Source of the DNA: Staphylococcus cornubiensis
GTDB taxonomy: Bacteria > Bacillota > Bacilli > Staphylococcales > Staphylococcaceae
Reading direction: 5' to 3'
DNA length: 64,000 nt
Assembly (NCBI RefSeq): GCF_900183575.1
Contig: NZ_FXUZ01000002.1
Span: 1-64,000, forward strand
How positions within the stretch are numbered: the first letter of the stretch is position 1; the number at the start of each line of letters is the position of its first letter. The notes below the pieces were generated by a model. The model did not search any database and had not been told where the DNA came from. It saw nothing but the letters and a program-made list of their open reading frames with translations. Positions 1 through 8,778 of this stretch are shown here, one piece after another. The position numbers were made by a program, and so were the translations under genes.

Positions 1-33
1 AACAACTCATCATTTTCCTACATATTTAGTATA

Positions 34-68
34 ACACCTAGAAAAAATTTTTAAAATTAGCTAGGTGT
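34..68. terminator. hairpin near window edge
   Basis: Arms ACACCTAG and CTAGGTGT enclose an A/T-rich loop that can itself pair (AAAAAATTTTT). It probably ends a gene lying to the left of the window, but no U-tract follows directly, so the terminator role is uncertain. Confidence 0.4.
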
Positions 69-123
69 AGTTCAGTGATGCCAAAATACTTAAAAAAACA
101 CTTGCAAAACAGTAAGAAAGGGA

Positions 124-222
124 AGCCATAGGGGCAATCCAAAAACATAAATCTTAAGAATAGGGCAAGTTAAACAAAATACTACATCAATAGCATCAAA
201 AATTTTTATGTCTCAGCTTTTT
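124..222. repeat. intergenic repeat, copy 1
   Basis: This stretch contains AGCCATAGGGGCAATC, then AGGGCAAGTTAAACAAAAT and TTTTTATGTCTCAGC. The same blocks recur in the same order upstream of the sortase gene at about 52390-52495. The copies have diverged and neither carries an open frame. They look like a dispersed staphylococcal intergenic repeat rather than a gene. Confidence 0.5.
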
Positions 223-1450
223 AAACCGCCTCATAACGTTTGACGGTTGCGAGTAACAAGACAAACCCCAATACGACCGTTGCTAAAACGACTCCAGACA
301 TCATTAAAGGCGTGAGTACGGTACCGATAATTAAAAATAGCCGAGATACAAGTTCTGCACCAATCGGCACCCAACTGTCTAATGCAGAATGTGCTCCACG
401 TGTATCAGCAGGAATAAAACGTATTTTTTCTGCTTCCACAGTTGGCGTGAACAATATTTCGCCAATCGTTGCCATTAACATAAAGAGGACGAGGACGAGT
501 GCATGATTATTACTCATGACGACCGTATAGCCCCCAGCAAAAAAGAGGAAGCCGATATTTAAAATGGTCGCGACTTTGAAACGTTTAAAGTAATGTAAAA
601 TCGCAAAACTGAGACTAATAATCGTCAACGTATTGATTAATAACAATATTGAAAACATACGTACGCCATCAATCGGAAAGTCAAACAACTGAATCGTTTT
701 GAATTGATGTTCTAAACGGACCGCGACATAGGAAGAGAGCGACATTTCCGCACTTAATATGAGCATGCTACTAATCAGTAACAACACAAATGGACGATTC
801 CGATAGGCCACTTGATAACGTTGAAACATCGCTACAAAGCGACTTGCTGATGGATGACCCATCGTGCGTCGTGTTTCCTGTACACCAAAATAGAGAATCA
901 ACACATTCACGGATAAACAAATAAAAATGAGCACAAACAAACTTACTTTGAATGAACTATAAAATAATCCCCCCATCAGCATCCCCAAAGCCGTAGAAGT
1001 GTTTGAAATCCAGTATTTGAAGCGGGCGTAGCGTTGTCGATGAGTCTCGTCAATACTGTCTAAAGCTAAAGCATTATACATGGGTTTGGCTAAAGCGGTA
1101 AAGAGCTCATTGAGAAGATAACAGCCTAAGAAAATTAGAAACAACAGTTGAAACGACTGCGACCCTTCTATCTGTGCTAATACGGCCCCCATACCTAAGA
1201 AAAGCAGTGCACTCATTAACGTCAAACAAGCAATGACATATTTCTTAAATGGTAAATGATCACTTAAATAACCACCGATAATGGAGCCACTAAATTTTAA
1301 TAAAATCCCAATGATAAGCATCATACCTGCTTTTTTACCGCCTAAATAGTGTGTTAATAGTAAGGCCATAAAGGGGAACACGGCGTTCACAGACGCATTT
1401 TGAATAAACAACATCAATAAACGAAGCTTCACATTTTTAGGTAAAGTCAT
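221..1450 (-). CDS. MFS multidrug-type transporter
   Basis: This is a 409-residue integral membrane protein of the major facilitator superfamily, predicted to move small molecules, possibly drugs, using the proton gradient. Hydrophobic segments run along the whole chain in the usual 12-helix pattern, and the N-terminal half has a GG(Y)LSDH loop like the MFS motif A between helices 2 and 3. The start at 1450 is chosen because GGAG (complement of 1458-1461) lies 8 bases before it; an ATG at 1456 is too close to that site. It is divergent from cidR with about 155 bp between them, so CidR might also affect it, but that is inference. The substrate cannot be read from the sequence. Confidence 0.8.
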   Translation of the reverse strand: MTLPKNVKLRLLMLFIQNASVNAVFPFMALLLTHYLGGKKAGMMLIIGILLKFSGSIIGGYLSDHLPFKKYVIACLTLMSALLFLGMGAVLAQIEGSQSFQLLFLIFLGCYLLNELFTALAKPMYNALALDSIDETHRQRYARFKYWISNTSTALGMLMGGLFYSSFKVSLFVLIFICLSVNVLILYFGVQETRRTMGHPSASRFVAMFQRYQVAYRNRPFVLLLISSMLILSAEMSLSSYVAVRLEHQFKTIQLFDFPIDGVRMFSILLLINTLTIISLSFAILHYFKRFKVATILNIGFLFFAGGYTVVMSNNHALVLVLFMLMATIGEILFTPTVEAEKIRFIPADTRGAHSALDSWVPIGAELVSRLFLIIGTVLTPLMMSGVVLATVVLGFVLLLATVKRYEAV

Positions 1451-1607
1451 AGGCATATCTCCATTTTATAAGATAAAAAATATGTAAAATTAGTATTATA
1501 TTACCCTTAATGTGTAAGTATGTCAAAATTTGTATGAATGGACTGTGCACGATACAATTTGTAAGAGACACTACGCTATAATGAAGAGAAAGAATGGAGG
1601 GTGACAG

Positions 1608-2537
1608 TTGGATATTAAACAGATGAAGTATTTTATAGAAATTGTACGTCAAGGTGGAATGACCCGTGCCGCTGAGACGTTGTATATTGCACAACCGACG
1701 ATTAGTAAAGCGATTAAAGAGCTCGAGTCTGAGATTGGTCAACCGCTATTTGATCGTACACGCCGCCAATTGTTGCTGACGGATGTGGGGGAAGTGTTTT
1801 ACCATAAAGCCGTTGAAATACTAAAATTATACGAAAGCTTGCCGAATGAGATCAGTAGTTTGCTCGGTCTTGAGAAAGGTTATATTTCTATCGGTATTTC
1901 TGCGTTGATGGATATGGAACGTTTAGTACAAGTACTCGCACAGTTTCACCAACAGTATCCAAATGTTGTTTTTAATTTAGACGAAAATGGAGGCAAAACA
2001 ATTGAAAATCAAGTGCGCAACAATGAAATTCACCTCGGACTGACCTCTTTACCTGTTGATGGTAAATTGTTTGATTCATTTCCATTGTATTCAGAGGAGT
2101 TCAAAGTCGTCATGCATCATACCCATCCACTGGCACAACAACAAACGGTGGCATTTAAAGCGTTAAAAGATGAAGATTTTATTATGTTTAATGAAGACTT
2201 TTATATTAATGACAAAATCATTGCGCTCACACGCCAAGCAGGCTTCGTACCGCATATCGTTTCTAAAATTTCCCAATGGCAATTTATCGAACATTTGATT
2301 ACCGCGAAAATGGGCATCAGTATTTTGCCGAATAACATCGTACGTATCATTAGTCGCAATCCGGAAATTCGTGTGTTGTCGATTGAGGACAGTACAGTGG
2401 ATTGGACGATGGGGGTGATTTGGCGTAAGGACGTCTATTTAAATCATGCGACACAAACATTTTTAGATTATCTGAATATCCATTTACCGTTAACCAAAGT
2501 TCCTGAAAGCAGTTCCATAGATAAAAGTAATGATTAA
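1608..2537 (+). CDS. cidR: LysR-type regulator of the cid operon
   Basis: This is a LysR-family transcription activator of 309 residues. The N-terminal winged helix-turn-helix (about residues 1-60) has the motif AAETLYIAQPTISKAIKELE, and an effector-binding domain follows. The N-terminus closely resembles S. aureus CidR, which activates cidABC in response to acetate and excess glucose. The start is a TTG at 1608 preceded by GGAGGG. The gene lies directly upstream of cidA, with only 77 bp between its stop and the cidA start, the arrangement known from S. aureus. Confidence in cidR is high because family and context agree. Confidence 0.9.
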   Translation: MDIKQMKYFIEIVRQGGMTRAAETLYIAQPTISKAIKELESEIGQPLFDRTRRQLLLTDVGEVFYHKAVEILKLYESLPNEISSLLGLEKGYISIGISALMDMERLVQVLAQFHQQYPNVVFNLDENGGKTIENQVRNNEIHLGLTSLPVDGKLFDSFPLYSEEFKVVMHHTHPLAQQQTVAFKALKDEDFIMFNEDFYINDKIIALTRQAGFVPHIVSKISQWQFIEHLITAKMGISILPNNIVRIISRNPEIRVLSIEDSTVDWTMGVIWRKDVYLNHATQTFLDYLNIHLPLTKVPESSSIDKSND

Positions 2538-2559
2538 CATGAAAAACCAATATTTTTAT

Positions 2560-2591
2560 AATGATTGATTACCCGTTACAATAGAATCATT
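2560..2591. promoter_or_regulatory. inverted repeat, candidate CidR operator/cidA promoter
   Basis: Perfect 7-bp arms AATGATT (2560-2566) and AATCATT (2585-2591) flank an 18-bp centre that includes a TACAAT box at 2577-2582, a plausible -10. No good -35 is present, as expected for an activator-dependent LysR-controlled promoter. The link to CidR rests on position only. Confidence 0.45.
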
Positions 2592-2614
2592 CGAACGAAG
2601 AAAGGATGATTGAA

Positions 2615-3007
2615 ATGGCAAAGATGAAACGGCTATTGAAAACTGTAACACAATTATTCATCATATATGGGATTACGATGTTAGGTAATCAAATCCAGCA
2701 ATTTTTCAACATCCCCCTAGCTGGTAGTATTATTGGGTTGTTCTTGTTTTTCATTTTGCTTCAATTCAAGATTATTAAAGTGGAATGGATTAAAGAAGGT
2801 GCCAATTTTCTACTCGCGACGATGGTGTTCTTCTTCGTTCCTTCCGTGATAGGATTGATGGATGTCGTCTCAGAAATTAACATTAACTTTATTATATTTT
2901 TTACATTAGTTGCTGTAGGTACGGTACTCGTCGCATATACTTCTGGATTAGTGGCTGAAAAAATGGTGACAGGTCGTATCTTTCAAAAAGGACAAAATCA
3001 ATCATGA
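2615..3007 (+). CDS. cidA: holin-like protein CidA
   Basis: This is a 130-residue membrane protein of the CidA/LrgA family, with about four hydrophobic segments and the conserved stretch [18 protein letters not shown] near residue 30. In S. aureus CidA acts like a phage holin: it promotes murein hydrolase activity, lysis and release of DNA in biofilms. Length matches the S. aureus protein (131). The start at 2615 is preferred over an ATG at 2606 because AAAGGA at 2601-2605 would touch the earlier codon but sits 9 bases from this one. The gene overlaps cidB by four bases (ATGA), indicating translational coupling. Confidence 0.92.
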   Translation: MAKMKRLLKTVTQLFIIYGITMLGNQIQQFFNIPLAGSIIGLFLFFILLQFKIIKVEWIKEGANFLLATMVFFFVPSVIGLMDVVSEININFIIFFTLVAVGTVLVAYTSGLVAEKMVTGRIFQKGQNQS

Positions 3008-3690
3008 TTATCTTACAAGGTATTGCGATGATTGTTCTGACAGTCGTGATGTTTATGTTGTCCAAAAAAATATATGTTAAGTTTAAATCACCTATTCTCA
3101 ACCCCGCTTTGATGACATCTATCGGCGTTATTGCGATATTATTACTTTTTAATATCGACTATCACGGCTATATGGTGGGAGGGCAATGGATTAATCAGCT
3201 ATTGAGTTCCACAGTAGTGTGTTTAGCTTTCCCGCTGTACTTAAACCGGCATAAGATTGTAAAGTATTTCAAAACAATCTTCGTTAGTGTACTTACAGCC
3301 GTAATTTTAAATTTCTCCCTAATTTATTTTTCTTTAAAATTACTTGGCTATGGACGCGAAGATATTGTGACATTGTTACCCCGTTCAATTACAGCGGCGG
3401 TCGGCATTCAAGTGTCACATCAGCTCGGCGGCGAGGATACCATTACCATCCTGTTTATTATCGCTACGGGCTTATTAGGAAGTATGATGGGTGCATCCCT
3501 TGTACGTATGACAAAATTTCAATCTTCCATCGCACGAGGCATGACATTTGGTAATTCCTCTCATGCATTTGGAACCGCGCGTGCTTTGGAAATGGATTTA
3601 GAGTCAGGCGCATTTAGTTCAATCGGTATGATATTATCAGCCGTTATGAGTTCTGTTATGCTTCCAATATTATTGATGTTGTTCTATTAA
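3004..3690 (+). CDS. cidB: LrgB/CidB family membrane protein
   Basis: This is a 228-residue polytopic membrane protein of the LrgB family, the partner of CidA in the cell death and lysis system. Typical conserved stretches are [20 protein letters not shown] and [15 protein letters not shown]. The start ATG overlaps the cidA stop. In S. aureus the third gene is cidC, pyruvate oxidase, which makes acetate; here a terminator follows and cidC is missing from this position. Whether a cidC exists elsewhere in the genome cannot be seen. Confidence 0.92.
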   Translation: MIILQGIAMIVLTVVMFMLSKKIYVKFKSPILNPALMTSIGVIAILLLFNIDYHGYMVGGQWINQLLSSTVVCLAFPLYLNRHKIVKYFKTIFVSVLTAVILNFSLIYFSLKLLGYGREDIVTLLPRSITAAVGIQVSHQLGGEDTITILFIIATGLLGSMMGASLVRMTKFQSSIARGMTFGNSSHAFGTARALEMDLESGAFSSIGMILSAVMSSVMLPILLMLFY

Positions 3691-3695
3691 TATTC

Positions 3696-3739
3696 AAAAC
3701 CATCATGGCCAACCCCTATTCATGCCGTGGTGGTTTTTT
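3696..3739 (+). terminator. Rho-independent terminator after cidAB
   Basis: The stem AAAACCATCATGGC pairs with GCCGTGGTGGTTTT (with G-T pairs), followed by a run of T. It closes the cid operon before any third gene. Confidence 0.8.
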
Positions 3740-3887
3740 GTTTGGATTGAAAAGAATACTATCGCGATGCCTCAACCTCGAAATTTTAGTATTCGACATT
3801 TTTGTGTCACGCGGGCTTTATATTTTTCTATGATTCATTCTATGATAATATGAAGTTATTCATGATTGAACGCGGGAGGTGCTTAAG

Positions 3888-4064
3888 GTGTATACAATTT
3901 TAATCATTTTGACAGTGCTGACCGTCATTGCTTGGATTATGGCCATTCGTGCTTTTCGTCAGACGGGGCAAAAGGGCAAAATCAACCCAAATACATGGGT
4001 CATCATTGGCGCAGTATTGACAACATTGACGATCATGATGATGTTTATTTTCAGTCAAAATTAA
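3888..4064 (+). CDS. small two-helix membrane protein, function unknown
   Basis: The predicted product has 58 residues. A hydrophobic N-terminal helix (about residues 2-20) is followed by a basic loop (RAFRQTGQKGK) and a second hydrophobic helix near the C-terminus. The GTG at 3888 is chosen because GGGAGGTG lies 8 bases upstream; a GTG at 3879 overlaps that site. A terminator follows at 4109-4158, so it looks like a one-gene unit. I do not recognise a family. It could be a small stress or envelope protein. Confidence 0.6.
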   Translation: MYTILIILTVLTVIAWIMAIRAFRQTGQKGKINPNTWVIIGAVLTTLTIMMMFIFSQN

Positions 4065-4108
4065 ACATTTCATTTTATGGTAAAACGTCATGTGAATCAT
4101 ACAGTTCA

Positions 4109-4158
4109 AAGACAAATGTGTGAAAGTGCATTCGCATTTTTAGACATTTGTCTTTTTT
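4109..4158 (+). terminator. Rho-independent terminator
   Basis: AAGACAAATGT and ACATTTGTCTT form a long perfect stem followed by TTTT, with an inner AGTGCATTCGCATTT hairpin. Confidence 0.8.
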
Positions 4159-4325
4159 ACATATACATTTAAACATATGCTCATTTAGCAGTGGAAAAGG
4201 ACAGTTTGTTGACAAAGAATGTCGAATGTTAATTTTTATTGAGAATCCATGTTATTTCGGTGTATGTCAGATAAGAAGTGGTATAATACTAGAAAATGAG
4301 AACAGATGAGAGAGTGAAGTACGTA

Positions 4326-5204
4326 GTGAATATTTTAGTGATTACTGATGGTCATCCTTATACGCATAATTATGTGGAAATGCTCGTTGCTGAAGGACAT
4401 GATGTATTCGTGCAAACGCCACCGACGATGAGACAAACGACAGTCGCACAAACACGTGAGATAGACTTGTTTGACCTTTCAAATACGGTGGAAGCATTAA
4501 AAGATATTGCACTTGTGGTAGTGATTGGGGTACCATTATTTTCTAATACGAAGCTCACACAAAGCCATTCAATGCAATTGCAGCGATTGATATATGATAA
4601 TTTAGGTGTTGCGATGAAACAGGCAAATATTAAACAATGTATCGTTTGGCAATCACATTTGCAACCGATACTCGAACAAACGATGGCTGCTTTTCAAATA
4701 GAAGTGGTTCATCATCCACTTAAAACGACGAAATGGTTTCCGCAACGTCGCGTCCTTTATCAGTGGAGCGAGGAGCGTCAAACTGTACGTTCGATTCAAG
4801 CATTGGATATTCCGCAAAATGTCTCGATGGAAGCGGTCACTGCGATGTATGGCAGATTTTTAAAAACATTAAATGGACGTCTCGTGAATGGGATTTATGA
4901 TGGGCAGCAGTTTACAATTGTGCTCGTGCCGTTTAAAATTCCGCTCATTCAAATGCGTCATCATCCGAACAGCGACTTATCACAACGCGTGATTTTGAAT
5001 ATTACTGGAGGATGGCTTGCACAACAAAGTGGACGTACAGCTCGCATGGAGTTTAGACGCTTAGAAGGGGATACGACGACCTGTTTAATTGCATTGCACG
5101 ACTTTGTACCACGACTGCCATGGCGCGTATATCGTGTGACACAAGCACCGATGCATCGATTTGTCTCTTATCTATTTCGTCAGTATTGGCAGCAATTTAA
5201 ATAA
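4326..5204 (+). CDS. unrecognised 292-residue protein with Rossmann-like start
   Basis: I cannot name this protein. The N-terminus (VNILVITDGHPYTHNYVEMLVAEGHDVFV) has the beta-alpha-beta look of a nucleotide-binding or GT-B type fold. The C-terminal third (ITGGWLAQQSG...MEFRRLEGDTTTCLIALHDFVPRLPWRVYRV...) is reminiscent of the DUF2867-type domain that follows atypical SDR domains, but this is a weak impression. A TATAAT at 4282-4287 lies just upstream, which would make the ATG at 4296 nearly leaderless; the GTG at 4326 keeps the conserved-looking start. There are no partner genes: a terminator precedes it and an oppositely oriented marR gene follows. Confidence 0.6.
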   Translation: MNILVITDGHPYTHNYVEMLVAEGHDVFVQTPPTMRQTTVAQTREIDLFDLSNTVEALKDIALVVVIGVPLFSNTKLTQSHSMQLQRLIYDNLGVAMKQANIKQCIVWQSHLQPILEQTMAAFQIEVVHHPLKTTKWFPQRRVLYQWSEERQTVRSIQALDIPQNVSMEAVTAMYGRFLKTLNGRLVNGIYDGQQFTIVLVPFKIPLIQMRHHPNSDLSQRVILNITGGWLAQQSGRTARMEFRRLEGDTTTCLIALHDFVPRLPWRVYRVTQAPMHRFVSYLFRQYWQQFK

Positions 5205-5430
5205 TAAAGTTGGTTGGAAATAAGGTGTGAGAAGCGACAACGACATCGGAGGAGTAGAAATGTGTGAAGTAAAGTCATTCTACTCCATGAGTCCGACTAT
5301 CAATGGAGATTTGCGCTATTATAAACAATATCGTTCAATGAAATAACTGCAATGATATTGGGGAGGTAGCGATATTTAGATCTATAGAGCATTGTCCCGT
5401 CGTCAACATCATGGTGATGCAGCTGTAAAA
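5205..5430. other. intergenic region with hairpin
   Basis: About 225 bp lie between convergent genes. A hairpin with arms GGAGTAGAA and TTCTACTCC lies at about 5252-5286; it has no T-run. No credible open frame or promoter was seen. Confidence 0.4.
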
Positions 5431-5880
5431 TTAAACTGTTACAGGGTGTGAAGGAAAGTTGTTTTCAAGAAATCGTTGTAAGATTCCGACTAATTCTGTC
5501 ATATCGGCCTCTTCCAATGAAAGTGAGGCATGTACTTCTTCGTTCAGATGACTGAGTTGTTGTTTCAATTCGCGTCCTTTGTCTGTTAATGAGATGTTCA
5601 AATTGCGTTCATCTTCGGGCTTTCTCACTTTTTTTATCAAGCCTTGTGCCACTAATTTTTTCGTTAGCGGTGTCAAAGTGCCAGAATTAAGATAAATGCG
5701 ATCGCCGAGACGTTTTATGTTGACGACTTCATGGTCACCAATTGAAATCAGTGTAATATAGCCTGTATATGTGAGTTCGTATTCTTTTAAACAAGCACTA
5801 TACTTTTTGATGACTTCTTTAGACGCAACATAAAATAAGAAACATAATTCGTCATGAAGTGCTTTTGGATGATTTGTCAT
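5431..5880 (-). CDS. MarR-family redox regulator (SarZ/OhrR-like)
   Basis: This is a 149-residue winged-helix repressor. It strongly resembles the staphylococcal SarZ/MgrA/OhrR group: an N-terminal ELCFLFYVASKEVIKKYSA segment holds a conserved Cys (about residue 13 from the chosen start) used in that group as a peroxide or thiol sensor, and the wing region reads KKVRKPEDERNLNISLTDKG. A second Cys lies about 17 residues later. The start at 5880 has GGGGG eight bases upstream; the longer TTG start would overlap it. It is divergent from a nitroreductase and probably represses both. It could be sarZ itself or a paralogue; the locus does not decide. Confidence 0.75.
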   Translation of the reverse strand: MTNHPKALHDELCFLFYVASKEVIKKYSACLKEYELTYTGYITLISIGDHEVVNIKRLGDRIYLNSGTLTPLTKKLVAQGLIKKVRKPEDERNLNISLTDKGRELKQQLSHLNEEVHASLSLEEADMTELVGILQRFLENNFPSHPVTV

Positions 5881-5906
5881 GTTGAAGACCCCCAATACTT
5901 TTTAAC

Positions 5907-5922
5907 AATAGTTACTACTATT
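5907..5922. promoter_or_regulatory. candidate MarR operator
   Basis: The arms AATAGT and ACTATT are separated by TACT. The site overlaps the -10 box (TATAAT, complement of 5920-5925) of the leftward marR promoter. Position between divergent regulator and target suggests the autoregulatory operator. Confidence 0.5.
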
Positions 5923-5937
5923 ATACATACTTTTTTC

Positions 5938-5966
5938 TTGATTCAAAACTATGTATAAAATATAAT
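5938..5966 (+). promoter_or_regulatory. sigma-A promoter of the nitroreductase gene
   Basis: TTGATT (5938-5943) and TATAAT (5961-5966) are spaced by 17 bp. The operator-like repeat lies just upstream. Confidence 0.65.
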
Positions 5967-6022
5967 TGAATCGCGCTTTATTTAATGCGATGTTTACATT
6001 AATAAGAGGAAAGGTGACTTTT

Positions 6023-6652
6023 ATGGCACACAATCAAAACTTTGAAACAATACTTACAGGCCGTCGTTCTGTAAAGTTATTTGATACAGATGTAAAAATT
6101 CCACGTGAAGAAATGAATGAAATGATTAGAAAAGCAACATTAGCGCCTTCATCAATTAATATGCAACCATGGCGTTTTGTTGTTGTGGATACTGAAGAAG
6201 GTAAAGATACATTACGTCCACTCGTACAATTCAATAGCCGTCAAAATGATACCTCTGCGGCAATGGTTGTTATCTTTGGTGACATGTTGAACTATGAACA
6301 TGCTGAAGAAATTTACGGTGCAGCAGTTGAAAAAGGTTATATGCCACAAGAAGTAAAAGACGAATTAGTAGGTAGATTTGTTGCAATGTATGAAGGCCTA
6401 GATCAACAATCTATGAACGATATTGTTAAAGTTGATAGTAGCTTAGCGGCAATGCAATTCATGCTCGTTGCACGTGAACATGGTTATGAAACAAATCCAA
6501 TCGGTGGTTTCAATCGTGAGGAAATCGCTGAAGGTCTTGGTTTAGATCCTGAACGCTATGTTCCAGTGATGATTATCGCAATCGGTAAAGCAGCTGAAGA
6601 AGGTCGACCAACATCTCGTCTAGACGTAGAAAGAATTGTGCAATATCGTTAA
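6023..6652 (+). CDS. nitroreductase family NAD(P)H oxidoreductase
   Basis: This is a 209-residue FMN-binding protein of the nitroreductase family, predicted to reduce quinones, nitro compounds or azo dyes in the cytoplasm. Typical features are the N-terminal RRSVKLFD motif, APSSINMQPWRFVVV near residue 40, and NPIGGFNREEI in the C-terminal half. ATG 6023 is preceded by AGAGGAAAGG; upstream start codons precede any ribosome site and one lies at the promoter. Divergence from a Cys-containing MarR regulator suggests induction by electrophiles or oxidants, as for YodB-YodC of Bacillus subtilis, but that is inference. Confidence 0.85.
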   Translation: MAHNQNFETILTGRRSVKLFDTDVKIPREEMNEMIRKATLAPSSINMQPWRFVVVDTEEGKDTLRPLVQFNSRQNDTSAAMVVIFGDMLNYEHAEEIYGAAVEKGYMPQEVKDELVGRFVAMYEGLDQQSMNDIVKVDSSLAAMQFMLVAREHGYETNPIGGFNREEIAEGLGLDPERYVPVMIIAIGKAAEEGRPTSRLDVERIVQYR

Positions 6653-6673
6653 TTTTAATGATGCGTGTAGACA

Positions 6674-6709
6674 TACAGTTGAGTGATAGCCATTCAGCTG
6701 TATTTTTTT
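6674..6709 (+). terminator. Rho-independent terminator
   Basis: ACAGTTGAGTG pairs with CATTCAGCTGT (G-T pairs) and is followed by ATTTTTTT. Confidence 0.7.
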
Positions 6710-6991
6710 ATGCGCAAAGTATCGTTCAAAGTGACATATCTCACACATCCTTCATCAAAGAGGCAATATTTTTTAGGCGAACGCACAACAACTTATGCAC
6801 ATTAAAATAATGAAAAATCGTGATTTTATCGAAAAATACTAATATTTAAAGACAAGTTTTTGTATAAATTTTAGCCTTTACATTATCTTTAAGGAAAAGT
6901 AGTAAAGACCTAACTAACCTGATATGATGATGAAAGATAACATAGCATTTAGGACTTAGATTTTAAATACAGTTATGTTGAGGTGAAAGAA
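6710..6991. other. long leader region upstream of relP
   Basis: About 280 bp of AT-rich DNA without an open frame. Several weak -10 like boxes are present but no promoter could be fixed with confidence. Stress-controlled transcription of relP would be expected to start here. Confidence 0.35.
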
Positions 6992-7711
6992 ATGTTCGTA
7001 GATAAAAACACACCTTTTAATGAAGAGCGCTTAAGACAAGAAATTGCCAAATATATGAACAGTGATTTGAAGGATATTGGAAGTATTGAAGAAATTGTCG
7101 CATTTATCGAACTAGAACATTTATATCGTGCTGCTTTAGAAGAAATTAGTACAAAGTTACGTATTTTAGATGAAGATTTTCAAATTAAATACGCACACAA
7201 CCCAATTCACCATATGGAACGTCGCGTCAAAGAGATTCCGAGCTTATTGCAAAAATTGAAACGAAAAGGATATCCGTTAACCGCAGAAGCAGCAAGAGAA
7301 AATATTATGGATATCGCCGGAATTCGAGTGGTTTGTAACTACATTGATGACATTTACACAGTCGAACAATTATTATTGAAACAAACGGATATTCAGTTAT
7401 TAACGCGTAAAGATTATGTTGAAAATCCAAAGAAAAATGGTTATAGAAGTTTACATATCGTCATTTCTGTGCCGATTTTTCTTACAGATGGCATGATTGA
7501 CACACCTGTCGAAATCCAGTTACGCACAATTGGCATGGACATGTGGGCAAGTTTAGAGCACAAGTTGCATTATAAAAATCAACGGGGTGATTCAGAAGTG
7601 TATTGTGATACTTTGAAAGAATGTGCGTTAGAAATTGGTGACGTAGAACAGAAAATGCAACGAATTCATTTGAGTATTCAGCGTGGCAGGGAAAAGCTAG
7701 GAACTTGTTAA
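6992..7711 (+). CDS. relP: small alarmone synthetase RelP
   Basis: This is a 239-residue single-domain RelA/SpoT-type synthetase that makes (p)ppGpp from ATP and GDP or GTP in the cytoplasm. The synthetase core is visible: [18 protein letters not shown], then [14 protein letters not shown], and [23 protein letters not shown]. There is no HD hydrolase, TGS or ACT domain, so it is a small alarmone synthetase. It resembles RelP (YwaC type) more than RelQ, which in staphylococci lies beside ppnK. ATG 6992 has GAGGTGA five to six bases upstream. In S. aureus relP responds to cell-wall stress; the neighbouring cell-wall enzymes are compatible but prove nothing. Confidence 0.85.
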   Translation: MFVDKNTPFNEERLRQEIAKYMNSDLKDIGSIEEIVAFIELEHLYRAALEEISTKLRILDEDFQIKYAHNPIHHMERRVKEIPSLLQKLKRKGYPLTAEAARENIMDIAGIRVVCNYIDDIYTVEQLLLKQTDIQLLTRKDYVENPKKNGYRSLHIVISVPIFLTDGMIDTPVEIQLRTIGMDMWASLEHKLHYKNQRGDSEVYCDTLKECALEIGDVEQKMQRIHLSIQRGREKLGTC

Positions 7712-8052
7712 TGGAGATAGATGTATTTGGGATAATGACTTGAATCGTGCTATGCTTACTAGGGCATTGAATAGGCAGTTTGAGAGTCCAAACGATAGTC
7801 AGTGTATGTATAGTATTGATTGCGTCAATGTGACATGGTGGAAAAGGATATACTTGAAAGCATTTCTAATCCATACTCGGACAGCATATTTGAAAACGTT
7901 AAACCCATCTCGCTCATATTGTCTTATATTTTTATTTTTCATTTCAATGGATAGAATGGGAAAACTTGTAACATTATAAAAAAACAGGCGCAAAGAGACA
8001 TCATTTCTCAAAGCGTCTGTTTTTAATTTTATTTAAAAATCGATGGATCATA
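7712..8052. other. intergenic region with bidirectional terminator
   Basis: About 340 bp lie between convergent genes. A 79-codon frame at 7740-7979 begins with TTG, lacks a ribosome site and has no family resemblance, so it is not called. The only clear element is the terminator at 7978-8027. Confidence 0.5.
7978..8027. terminator. bidirectional terminator
   Basis: AAACAGGCGC and GCGTCTGTTT form the stem around an inner AGAGACATCATTTCTC hairpin, with A-run on one side and T-run on the other. It serves relP and the M23 peptidase gene. Confidence 0.75.
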
Positions 8053-8610
8053 TTAACTCAGTTTATAAAGACTCCGCTGTTGATCAGGCAGTTGGTCAAT
8101 AAAGTCATCAGGATCTTCAGCGAAACGATTTCCGATGCCACCGTTCATCCGTTGAAAATGAAGATGTGGTCCTGTCGTTTGTTCACCCGTATTTCCAGAC
8201 AACGCAACGACATCGCCAGGGGATACGGTATCTCCAGCCTTCACTTTGAATTCATTGAGATGCATAAACCATTGAAAGTATTGTCCATTATCTTCGCGTA
8301 TTTCTAATACATTACCGCCGAGTCGATTTTTAAAAGTGCGTGTCACAGTTCCTTTTGTTGGTGCAAGGACCGGTGTATTTTCGGGTAAACGGTAATCATT
8401 GCCGTAATGGCGATTGTCACCATCGAAAGATAAATTGTGGTTGTATGTGCCAAAGCCATGTGTTTTCCGATCTTGATGAAGCCAATTACTAGTAGAAGTG
8501 TGGTACCAATTCGACGTTTGGCGCTGAATCGAATCGTAATGCGTTAACACTGTGATAGCAATACCGACGACAACACCTAAAAAGAGAATAGAAAAAAGCC
8601 ATTGCTTCAT
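8053..8610 (-). CDS. membrane-anchored M23 family metallopeptidase
   Basis: This is a 185-residue LytM-type (peptidase M23) enzyme predicted to cut peptidoglycan cross-bridges. An N-terminal hydrophobic helix (about residues 4-24) anchors it outside the membrane. The zinc site is complete: HYGNDYRL supplies the first His and Asp, and GPHLHFQ supplies the HxH pair, with a further His in FMHLNEF. The start has GGTGAG upstream on the minus strand. It lies beside isaA and shares its orientation, though a separate terminator suggests separate transcripts. It lacks the large N-terminal domain of S. aureus LytM. Confidence 0.85.
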   Translation of the reverse strand: MKQWLFSILFLGVVVGIAITVLTHYDSIQRQTSNWYHTSTSNWLHQDRKTHGFGTYNHNLSFDGDNRHYGNDYRLPENTPVLAPTKGTVTRTFKNRLGGNVLEIREDNGQYFQWFMHLNEFKVKAGDTVSPGDVVALSGNTGEQTTGPHLHFQRMNGGIGNRFAEDPDDFIDQLPDQQRSLYKLS

Positions 8611-8721
8611 AAGCTCACCTTGTTTTTTAGATTGTTCCTATTGTATAGGTCATCGTCAGTCAGTGCAACGATTTTGTTTACGACAACACACGCATAGCGG
8701 ATGATAAAGGTATAGAAAATA

Positions 8722-8764
8722 AAAAAAGAACTTGAAGTGTTTCGAACACTTCAAGTTCTTTTTA
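8722..8764. terminator. bidirectional terminator after isaA
   Basis: AGAACTTGAAGTGTT and AACACTTCAAGTTCT are perfectly complementary around TCG, flanked by A-run and T-run. Confidence 0.9.
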
Positions 8765-8778
8765 TCTATAAGTTAGGC

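Noticed and set aside
1437-1742. 101-codon minus-strand frame over the cidR start
   Set aside because: It covers the divergent promoter region and the start of cidR in another frame; a shadow frame.
7740-7979. 79-codon frame after relP
   Set aside because: It starts with TTG without a ribosome site, has no family resemblance and lies in a convergent intergenic region ending in a terminator.
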